NCBI RefSeq assembly: GCF_030653755.1
Contig: NZ_JAURYU010000001.1
Coordinates: 1-64,000 of the forward strand
Reading direction: 5' to 3'
Source of the DNA: Methylotenera sp.
GTDB taxonomy: Bacteria > Pseudomonadota > Gammaproteobacteria > Burkholderiales > Methylophilaceae
DNA length: 64,000 nt
This document shows positions 56,872 to 64,000 of the stretch, piece by piece. Below the pieces are notes generated by a model. The model did not search any database, was not told the DNA's origin, and saw only the letters and a list, made by a program, of their open reading frames with translations. The translations under genes were made by a program, and so were the position numbers. Numbering within the stretch: position 1 is the stretch's first letter; each line of letters starts with the position of its first letter.

Positions 56872-58857
56872 ATGTTCATCAAGATGCCTACCCAATATAA
56901 CTTAGCAAACAAACGCCTGTTGGCTTTGGCATTTTTATCTTTAATCAGTTTAAGCACATACGCTGAACCTACCGATACTAGCAACTTAGATTTAACGCAA
57001 GCCTCACTTGAGCAACTGCTAGTACAAGAAATCACCACGGCCTCTAAAATTGCACGTCAAATTAGTGATGCTCCCTCAGCCGTTAGCATTGTTACTGCAG
57101 AAGATATCAAGACTTATGGCTATCGCACACTGGCAGAAGTTCTGAGCAGTATGCGTGGTTTAAACATCACTAATGACCGTGCATACGATTTTCTTGGAGG
57201 TCGTGGCTACAGCAGCCCTGGGGAATACAGTGGTCGTATCATGTTGCTGATAGACGGTATACAAATGAATGACAATGTATTCAATCAGTCTTACCTAGGC
57301 AATGACGGTATCGTTGATACGGAGCTTATTGAACGTGTTGAGTATGTCTCAGGCCCTGGCTCTGTCACCTATGGCAACAATGCTTTTTTCGGCATTATCA
57401 ATGTCATCACCAAAAATGGTGCTAATTTTAATGGCACTGAACTCGCACTATCATCTGGAAGCTATCACACTCGCAAAGCTAGACTTACCTATGGTAAGCG
57501 ACTGGCAAATAATATTGATATATTAATTTCTGCATCTGGGCTGAATAGCGAAGGTCAATCTTTTTACTTTCCAGCATTTAATGATGGTGATCCAGCACAT
57601 AAAAATGGTGTTTCCCGCAATCAGGATTCCCAACGTAACCAAAGGATTTTTGCAAAGGTGCAAGGAAATAATTGGCTGCTTAGTTCAGGCTACAGCCATC
57701 GAGGAAAAGATATTCCCACAGCACCTTATGAGACTGACTTTAATAGCCAGTATCTTTATAACGACACCAGTAAATTTGTCTCTGGGCAATACCATACGGA
57801 CCTTTCAGAGCATCTGAAACTTTCACTACGAACTGACTATAGTGATTATTTTTACCAAGGGAAATCTTACTACAGCGGTGAAAAATGGCAAGACAGCGCC
57901 ACAGGCAGAAAATGGGAAACTGACGCAAAGTTTGTCGGAAGCTGGTTTAAAGATCATCAGCTTGTACTTGGTATTACTTACAGAAATGATTATGAGAGAA
58001 AAATTAAAACACCAGCAGTTACAACTGATCGCGGACGTCAAAGCACTAGCATGTATATCCAAGATGAAATCACCTTACGCAACAACTTATGGCTCAATCT
58101 AGGGGCCAGATATGACTACTTCACCGATGATGGGGATTCAGTGTCACCACGTGTTGCGCTTATTTATGAACCAGCACCATCTTACACCTTACGCCTATCA
58201 CACAGCGTAGCTCACCGTACACCCACGGCTTTTGAGAAGTATTACACCGATGGTAGCACGCAATCAGCCAACCAAAACCTTAAGATGGAAAGGGTTGCAG
58301 CCACAGAGCTAGTGATAGAGCGTCGCTGGAGCAATCGGTCACGTGTACTTGCTACGATATATGAGCAATCTACCGACAATATGATTAGTAGCACCCCTTA
58401 CGATAATATACAATATTTCAACGCCAAAAATACTCATACAAATGGTATAGAGTTTGAGCTTGAGCACCACGCGCAATACGATGTGCACTTACGTACTAGC
58501 TATGCTTATCAGAATTCAAGAGATGCAGAAGGTAACTGGGCAGCCAACTCTCCACATCACCTTGCTAAATTTAATTTATCAGCCCCATTGTTTCATCATT
58601 CATTTAGGGCTGGCTTAGAAGTACAAGCAGTTTCTCATCGTACCTCAGCGCAAGACACAAAAGCAAACGGTTACGCACTCACCAACTTCACAGTGAGTGC
58701 TCAACAAATACTGCCGAACCTTGATGCGGCGCTCACAGTGCGTAATTTATTTGATAAATATTACGACCATATTGCACCAGACTACACCACGCCCATTTCC
58801 GTGATCCCGCAAGATAGACGAAATCTTTGGCTACAATTAACCTATGGGTATAAATAA
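56872..58857 (+). CDS. TonB-dependent outer-membrane receptor
   Basis: This 661-residue protein has a signal peptide ending 'STYA', a plug domain ('DAPSAVSIVTAEDIKTYGYRT' and 'RIMLLIDGIQMNDN') and a beta-barrel. The last residues are 'LQLTYGYK', lacking the usual terminal Phe. Between signal peptide and plug is 'DLTQASLEQLLVQEITTASK', a linker typical of receptors linked to YfiR-type sensors. It overlaps the YfiR gene by one base and starts 12 nt after prmB. The ligand is unknown. Confidence 0.88.
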   Translation: MFIKMPTQYNLANKRLLALAFLSLISLSTYAEPTDTSNLDLTQASLEQLLVQEITTASKIARQISDAPSAVSIVTAEDIKTYGYRTLAEVLSSMRGLNITNDRAYDFLGGRGYSSPGEYSGRIMLLIDGIQMNDNVFNQSYLGNDGIVDTELIERVEYVSGPGSVTYGNNAFFGIINVITKNGANFNGTELALSSGSYHTRKARLTYGKRLANNIDILISASGLNSEGQSFYFPAFNDGDPAHKNGVSRNQDSQRNQRIFAKVQGNNWLLSSGYSHRGKDIPTAPYETDFNSQYLYNDTSKFVSGQYHTDLSEHLKLSLRTDYSDYFYQGKSYYSGEKWQDSATGRKWETDAKFVGSWFKDHQLVLGITYRNDYERKIKTPAVTTDRGRQSTSMYIQDEITLRNNLWLNLGARYDYFTDDGDSVSPRVALIYEPAPSYTLRLSHSVAHRTPTAFEKYYTDGSTQSANQNLKMERVAATELVIERRWSNRSRVLATIYEQSTDNMISSTPYDNIQYFNAKNTHTNGIEFELEHHAQYDVHLRTSYAYQNSRDAEGNWAANSPHHLAKFNLSAPLFHHSFRAGLEVQAVSHRTSAQDTKANGYALTNFTVSAQQILPNLDAALTVRNLFDKYYDHIAPDYTTPISVIPQDRRNLWLQLTYGYK

Positions 58858-59375
58858 TGATGCGCCGACTAGCTTGCTTCATTGTTGCACTTGTCGGCTT
58901 ACCATTTATATCCATTGGCTTTGCTGGGCCTTTACCTGAATACGCGATGAAAGCAGCGTTTGTTTACAATTTCACGCTTTTTACTGAATGGCCAACACTC
59001 CCGAATAACACGCTAAAAATCTGCACCTTAGAATCAGACACGTTAAAACAAGAGCTAGAAAAATTTAGAAATAACCAACCGCATGGCGCAACACTCCTCA
59101 TTAGCCGCATAACTAGCCTTGAGGCAATAAAAGAATGTCAGGCACTTTACCTTTCAGAGGAAGATAAGAAACGTCTTCCAGTCATAATGTCACTATTAGA
59201 AAATACGCCAGTACTTACAATTACCGATGTACCTGAATTAGTTGGCAAAGGCGTAATGATTGGCATCAAAACTGAAAATAAACGGTTAGTCTTTGTAGTG
59301 GATACTCAGGCCGCAAAGAAATCTAGTTTATATTTAAGCTCTAAATTATTGAGTTTAGCTAAAAAGGTTTATTAG
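58857..59375 (+). CDS. YfiR-family periplasmic protein
   Basis: This 172-residue protein has a signal peptide to about residue 22, then 'EYAMKAAFVYNFTLFTEWP', which is the YfiR/HmsC family start, and a C-terminal 'SSLYLSSKLLSLAKKVY'. YfiR represses the membrane diguanylate cyclase YfiN from the periplasm. It lies between a TonB receptor and a GGDEF-EAL gene. Confidence 0.88.
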   Translation: MMRRLACFIVALVGLPFISIGFAGPLPEYAMKAAFVYNFTLFTEWPTLPNNTLKICTLESDTLKQELEKFRNNQPHGATLLISRITSLEAIKECQALYLSEEDKKRLPVIMSLLENTPVLTITDVPELVGKGVMIGIKTENKRLVFVVDTQAAKKSSLYLSSKLLSLAKKVY

Positions 59376-59390
59376 GTAAATTAATCACTT

Positions 59391-61457
59391 ATGTTGCTAC
59401 ACGATTTAAAAATTGGAAATAAATTACTGCTGATTAATCTAATCGTAGCATGCGTATCGATGACAATGCTTGTTGTTTGCATCGCGGTTATTGCATTCCA
59501 TAGCAACCGAACTAATTTAATTCACGATCTTAATGCAGAGGCTCACATTTTAAGTGAAAACTTAACAGCATCACTTGCTTTCAACGATACAAAGTCCGCA
59601 CAGGCGCTACTTCAAGCCCTGCGCTGGTCACCTCATATCAAACAAGTGATCATATTAGATAGCGAGGGGGAAATCTTTTCCAAATATCCACCAGGTGCTA
59701 AACAAAACCTTAATGAAATAGATACGCTATCTAGCTACTTATCCGCTGTGTCAGTACAGCAACCAATTAAAATTGGTACGCAACAAGTGGGACAGATTCA
59801 AATTAATGCATCTCTTAACCATATCTATAGCCAGTTAAAACAATTTTTACTATTTATCACGTTTGCAATGCTAATAGCTGGCGGGCTAGGTGCGTTTATG
59901 ATACGTCGCTTACAAACGTATCTCACCAAGCCAATTATTGAGCTTACAAAGTCTATGCGACTCGTTTCCAATACGGATAACTATGGATTGCGTTTTAACT
60001 TAGAAAGCAAAGACGAGCTCGGTGAGTTGGCCACTGGCTTTAACACTATGTTAAGCACCATTCAGTCTCATGAAGCAGAACTAGACTCCGAGCTAACTTT
60101 ACGAATGCAGGCTGAAAATCGTCTTCAGCAGCTTGCCTATTATGATGAAGTGACTAAGCTTCCTAATCGCCATCATTTCAATGAAAGAATGGCAAAGGTG
60201 GTTGCATCATCCATTCAAAATAACGCACTTTGCTGCATCATGGTGATAGATCTTGATGACTTTAAAATAGTGAACGACACGCTGGGACACCATATTGGTG
60301 ATGACCTACTCTTTGCTGTTGGCAAAAGGCTCGGGCATGACCTGAGAGTAGAGGATATACTCTGCCGTATTGGTGGGGATGAGTTTGCTTTAATTTTAGA
60401 CAACCTCACCAGCATAGAGCAAGCTCAACATGTCGCAGAGAAAATCATTCAACTGATGGCACTGCCTTTCATCCTACAAGACAGAGAAGTGTTTATTGGT
60501 GCCAGCATCGGCATCAGCTTTTGCCCGAACGATGCCACAAATATCCCTGTTTTACTACGTAATGCAGATACCGCCATGTATAACGCCAAAAGGCTGGGGA
60601 AAAACTATTTTCAGATGTACTTACCAGAAATGGAAGCAAAAAATATACGGCGCTTTGCACTGGAAAGTGCGCTACATCGCGCATTAGATCACAAAGAACT
60701 GTTTCTACATTATCAACCTCAGATTAATATCAAAACTAATCAGGTCACTGGGTTTGAAGCGCTAGTGCGCTGGGATAACCCTGAGCTAGGGTTAATTAGC
60801 CCAGTGGACTTCATTCCCCTCGCGGAGGATATCGGCCTCATTATCCCCATTGGTGAGTTTGTTTTATATCAAGCATGCCTGCAATCACAACAATGGCGCG
60901 AGCGTTATCAAGTTGATACAGAAATAAGTGTTAATTTGTCTGGCCGCCAACTAATACAGAGTAATATTGTTGAACGTATTATCAGCATCGTCAATTCAAC
61001 TCAACTACCGTTTAATTTAGTTACCATTGAGTTGACCGAGAGCATTTTGATGGATCACACGAAAGAAACACTTGATAAACTTGAAAAATTATCAGCATCA
61101 GGCTTCACAATTTCTATTGATGATTTCGGCACAGGTTACTCTTCAATGAGTTACCTGAAGCGCTATCCTATCGATACTTTAAAAATTGACCGTAGCTTTG
61201 TTTCCGACCTTCCCGATGACACGAATGACGTTGCCATCACCCAAGCGATTATTGCGCTAGGTAAAAATTTAGGGATGAAGCTAGTAGCTGAAGGAGTTGA
61301 AACAGAAGCACAACTTGCATTTTTAAAAATGCATGACTGTGACACTGCGCAAGGCTTTCTATACAGCCGACCTATCCCTGCCAGTGAGGCTGAGCATTAC
61401 CTGATTGCGCTTAGCGATGCTAAGAATAATGCAGCAGAAAAAACAACCCTCGCTTAA
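59391..61457 (+). CDS. Membrane GGDEF-EAL protein with CHASE8-like sensor and HAMP
   Basis: This 688-residue protein has two membrane helices (about 14-36 and 155-173), a periplasmic CHASE8-like domain ('ENLTASLAFNDTKSAQ'), HAMP and then intact GGDEF at 328-332 and EAL from 456 ('FEALVRWDN'). Both the cyclase and phosphodiesterase motifs look complete. It is probably the YfiN-like partner controlled by the YfiR protein upstream. Confidence 0.9.
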   Translation: MLLHDLKIGNKLLLINLIVACVSMTMLVVCIAVIAFHSNRTNLIHDLNAEAHILSENLTASLAFNDTKSAQALLQALRWSPHIKQVIILDSEGEIFSKYPPGAKQNLNEIDTLSSYLSAVSVQQPIKIGTQQVGQIQINASLNHIYSQLKQFLLFITFAMLIAGGLGAFMIRRLQTYLTKPIIELTKSMRLVSNTDNYGLRFNLESKDELGELATGFNTMLSTIQSHEAELDSELTLRMQAENRLQQLAYYDEVTKLPNRHHFNERMAKVVASSIQNNALCCIMVIDLDDFKIVNDTLGHHIGDDLLFAVGKRLGHDLRVEDILCRIGGDEFALILDNLTSIEQAQHVAEKIIQLMALPFILQDREVFIGASIGISFCPNDATNIPVLLRNADTAMYNAKRLGKNYFQMYLPEMEAKNIRRFALESALHRALDHKELFLHYQPQINIKTNQVTGFEALVRWDNPELGLISPVDFIPLAEDIGLIIPIGEFVLYQACLQSQQWRERYQVDTEISVNLSGRQLIQSNIVERIISIVNSTQLPFNLVTIELTESILMDHTKETLDKLEKLSASGFTISIDDFGTGYSSMSYLKRYPIDTLKIDRSFVSDLPDDTNDVAITQAIIALGKNLGMKLVAEGVETEAQLAFLKMHDCDTAQGFLYSRPIPASEAEHYLIALSDAKNNAAEKTTLA

Positions 61458-61729
61458 AACACCGCTAGCTCAGAACCTTTCGCCAGCAATCCGATGCTTG
61501 TGATGAAGCGCTTTCCGTCACAAGCAGAACACCCCCTAACGAGGCAAACCGTACGTTCATAGTAAATACTACGAATGCTCACATTACGCTTATAATTCAT
61601 CCTTAGACTCAAGCTAATTAGCAGAAAAAGCAGAAAGTTCGCTAAAGTCAGTCATAATCACGGCTCAACCAGCAACAATCTGTATTTGTAGAACTGTATA
61701 TACACAACTATCATCAAGGCTATACCATT

Positions 61730-62872
61730 TTGAACAACACCCCAACCATCAGCTGGCAAGAAGCTGGCAAAACCAAAACCAGTATCTGGCATTCTGAAAA
61801 TGAGACCCCCGCACCTAAAAAAGTGCAAATTGCAGATGATACAATTAAAGCAGATGCCGCATACAAGCTATGCTGTGAAGGTACTGCGCTTTTATGGCGA
61901 GGTGATTTTCAAAATGCAAAACAGCTGATGCAGGCCATCTCTCGCAGAATAGACCGCCCAGGTAAAAAACCTAAGAAAGCACCTGCCAATATGACAGAGG
62001 CCTTTCACTTACACCGTCAAGCCCAGTCTCAAAAAGCTAGAATTTTAGGGATGTTATTACTGGAAGTAAGCGTTGGCTACCACATCAACCTACGCCGTGC
62101 GCCAGATATCAAAGCCGCCTGTGAACATGCTTACGGTAAAAGTACACAATCATTTGTTGTATCACTACGCGAGATTTTAGGTTTAATCGGCGCCTATGAG
62201 TGGAGCAAAAATGGCGTTGAGATTAGTGTCATCAATCATAAAATTCATCCAAGCTACGGTGTATTCTCACCTATTCGTGGTGAATACCTAACGCTAGTAG
62301 ATACCGCTCCATTACCTACCCCATGCACCACTGCATTTGATATTGGCACTGGCACTGGCGTACTGGCAGCGATACTGGCAAACCGTGGCGTAAAAACGGT
62401 GATTGCAACAGATAACGCGCAACGCGCTTTAGACTGCGCACAAAAGAACATCAATCAACTTGAAATGAAAAATGCAGTGACAGTAATTAATGCAAACTTA
62501 TTTCCAGATGATTCTTATGGCAAAGCTGACTTAATTGTATGCAATCCACCATGGTTACCAGCAAGACCAAGTTCAGTGTTGGAGTCTGCAATCTACGATG
62601 AAAATAGCCAAATGCTAAAAGGCTTCTTAACTGGCCTTAAAGCGCATTTAAATGAGACTGGTGAAGGTTGGCTAATACTTTCAGACTTTGCTGAACACTT
62701 AGGCTTAAGAACACGCGACGAACTACTAGCATGGATAAGCGCAGCAGATTTAAAAGTGATTGATAAAATGGACACCAAAGCATCTCACAACAAAACACTA
62801 GATGCCAGCGATCCATTGCATGCTGCGAGAAAAGCAGAAGTAACGTCATTGTGGCGACTAGGTAAAGTTTAA
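61730..62872 (+). CDS. Class I SAM-dependent methyltransferase
   Basis: This 380-residue protein starts at TTG after an AAGG sequence; the N-terminal part has no known domain. SAM motif 'DIGTGTGVLAAIL' begins at 204, and NPPW at 272-275 is typical of N-methyltransferases acting on planar nitrogen groups or RsmC/PrmC-like substrates. The target is unknown. It ends convergently against rluB with a strong terminator between. Confidence 0.82.
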   Translation: MNNTPTISWQEAGKTKTSIWHSENETPAPKKVQIADDTIKADAAYKLCCEGTALLWRGDFQNAKQLMQAISRRIDRPGKKPKKAPANMTEAFHLHRQAQSQKARILGMLLLEVSVGYHINLRRAPDIKAACEHAYGKSTQSFVVSLREILGLIGAYEWSKNGVEISVINHKIHPSYGVFSPIRGEYLTLVDTAPLPTPCTTAFDIGTGTGVLAAILANRGVKTVIATDNAQRALDCAQKNINQLEMKNAVTVINANLFPDDSYGKADLIVCNPPWLPARPSSVLESAIYDENSQMLKGFLTGLKAHLNETGEGWLILSDFAEHLGLRTRDELLAWISAADLKVIDKMDTKASHNKTLDASDPLHAARKAEVTSLWRLGKV

Positions 62873-62925
62873 AACTAAATAATTAGATACCAATGCGTTG
62901 CATGGCGCATCATTGATCTAATCAA

Positions 62926-62960
62926 AAAAATGGCTAAAGAATAAATCTTTAGCCATTTTT
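62926..62960. terminator. Bidirectional terminator between the methyltransferase and rluB
   Basis: AAAAATGGCTAAAGA and TCTTTAGCCATTTTT form a perfect 15-bp stem around a 5-nt loop, with A- and T-runs for both directions. Confidence 0.85.
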
Positions 62961-63039
62961 ACTAATACAACCAAATCAGACAAATAACTTTTAGAGACTT
63001 ATAGTCTTTCGATTTTTCTTAAACAATCAGCAAGACAAA

Positions 63040-64000
63040 CTAACCACGCCCACGATTTCGATCACTCTTCTTCTGCATCTGTGGCGCACTTAAATCACTA
63101 GTTTGACGCACACGTCGATTAGCTGATTTTCTTGGTGTGGGCTTCTTGGCAGCAGGACTACGTGCCGTATCTGGTTTACCACGATACCCTTTAGCTTCAC
63201 CTTCAGCGGCATCACGAGGTGGCCGGTCTAATGCACTGATACGCTGCCTACGTACTTTAGGCGTAAATACCGCTGTTGACTTCAATTTCTCGCGCTGTGT
63301 TAATTGTCTTAATGGTGCTTTTGGTAGAGGTAAATCTGCCCACTCCAATAAACCAACAACTTCTTTTTGTTCTAATTTAAGCATCTTTCCGCGTTTAACC
63401 CGTGGTGGCAAGTTCACTGGGCCAAAGCGCACACGCATTAGTCGGCTTACTGGTAATTGGAACGCTTCAAACAGTCTGCGTACCTCACGGTTACGGCCTT
63501 CACGCAAAATTACTTGGTACCAGTGATTAGCGCCCTCACCACCTTGTGGGATAATGCTGTCAAAGTTAGCTGGGCCGTCTTCGAGCTCAATACCTTCTTT
63601 AAGCTGTGCTATTTGGCCTTCTGTCAGCTCGCCAAAAATACGTACAGCATACTCACGCTCAACCTCATAACGTGGATGCATAAAACGATTAGCCAACTCA
63701 CCAGAAGTAGTAAATATTAACAGGCCGCTAGTGTTCATATCTAAACGACCAATCGCAATCCACTTACCATTCTTCACTTTTGGTAACTTATCAAACACGC
63801 TGGCACGGCCCTCTGGGTCATCCTGACTGACAATTTCGCCTTCTGGCTTATGGTAAATCAACACTTGTGGCAACTCGGCTTCAAATGGTAAACGTAATGG
63901 ACGGCTATCCAAACGCACCACATCATGCTCAGTCACGCCCGCACCTACAGTCGCTATTTGACCGTTAACGGTAACACGTCCGCTAGCGATCAACTCTTCC
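63040..64000 (-). CDS. rluB: 23S rRNA pseudouridine synthase RluB, N-terminus beyond window
   Basis: The S4 RNA-binding start 'EELIASGRVTVNG' runs off the right edge, so the gene is incomplete here and the TTG at 63993 is not the real start. The catalytic Asp is in 'GRLDMNTSGLLIFT', and 'GRNREVRRLF' is the family signature. A long basic C-terminal tail ('KSANRRVRQTSD' region) extends past the usual length. It makes pseudouridine 2605 in 23S rRNA. Confidence 0.92.
   Translation of the reverse strand, partial: EELIASGRVTVNGQIATVGAGVTEHDVVRLDSRPLRLPFEAELPQVLIYHKPEGEIVSQDDPEGRASVFDKLPKVKNGKWIAIGRLDMNTSGLLIFTTSGELANRFMHPRYEVEREYAVRIFGELTEGQIAQLKEGIELEDGPANFDSIIPQGGEGANHWYQVILREGRNREVRRLFEAFQLPVSRLMRVRFGPVNLPPRVKRGKMLKLEQKEVVGLLEWADLPLPKAPLRQLTQREKLKSTAVFTPKVRRQRISALDRPPRDAAEGEAKGYRGKPDTARSPAAKKPTPRKSANRRVRQTSDLSAPQMQKKSDRNRGRG

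Noticed and set aside
63991-63993. TTG at the right end as the rluB start
   Set aside because: The S4-domain sequence continues in frame beyond it to the window edge ('EELIASG'), so the true start lies outside.

Overview
The window looks like a chromosomal segment of a betaproteobacterium. The gene content points to the Methylophilaceae, and my best guess is a Methylotenera-like methylotroph. This rests on protein character and the gene set (cbb3 oxidase, phosphoketolase plus acetate kinase, RlmD, DapD/DapE, PrmB, YdbH-YnbE-YdbL), not on any database search. No tRNA, rRNA or CRISPR array was seen.

Region 1 (1 to about 12.8 kb) is accessory DNA. It begins inside an IS1595-type transposase gene cut by the window edge and carries two facing gene groups. 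On the minus strand lies a three-gene set resembling sspB-sspC-sspD of the single-strand DNA phosphorothioation systems: a DUF4007 protein, a 1093-residue P-loop ATPase and a PAPS-reductase-type sulfur-transfer enzyme, with a 127-residue unknown protein upstream. On the plus strand, converging on sspD with only 2 nt between stop codons, lie a 342-residue unknown protein, a 780-residue protein with two GHKL ATPase modules (Hsp90/MutL-like N-terminus, histidine-kinase-like C-terminus) and a 655-residue protein that starts with a receiver domain split by a long insertion. No sspA or sspE is present. The plus-strand trio is therefore the best candidate for the effector half of a phosphorothioate-linked defence system. 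It may correspond to the reported three-gene SspFGH partner or be a different one. Two perfect palindromes sit at control positions in this region.

Region 2 (12.9 to 23.8 kb) is core genome. It holds a thioredoxin, a nitroreductase/old-yellow-enzyme pair, YceI, a LysR regulator, a PsiE-like protein, TadA, a Bax-inhibitor-1 protein, and a putative peptidoglycan-recycling operon (peptide-binding lipoprotein, cytoplasmic YkuD-family enzyme, two permeases, NagZ) that has no ATPase gene of its own.

Region 3 (23.8 to 39.6 kb) is a low-oxygen hub. It contains ccoNOQP-ccoG-ccoH, a phosphoketolase-acetate kinase-universal stress protein operon, a D-lactate dehydrogenase, a radical SAM protein, an FNR regulator, hemN and ompW. 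Three exact TTGAT-N4-ATCAA FNR boxes lie upstream of ccoN, between fnr and hemN, and upstream of ompW. Each has a -10-like hexamer that places the box at -41.5.

Region 4 (39.6 to 64 kb) is housekeeping and envelope biology: rlmD, two M48 metallopeptidase lipoproteins, ydbH-ynbE-ydbL (ynbE encodes only 58 residues), cysM, dsbB, xseA, a cluster of tiny stress/membrane proteins, kup, dapD-(arsC-like)-dapE, prmB, a TonB receptor-YfiR-GGDEF/EAL signalling operon, a methyltransferase, and rluB running off the right edge.
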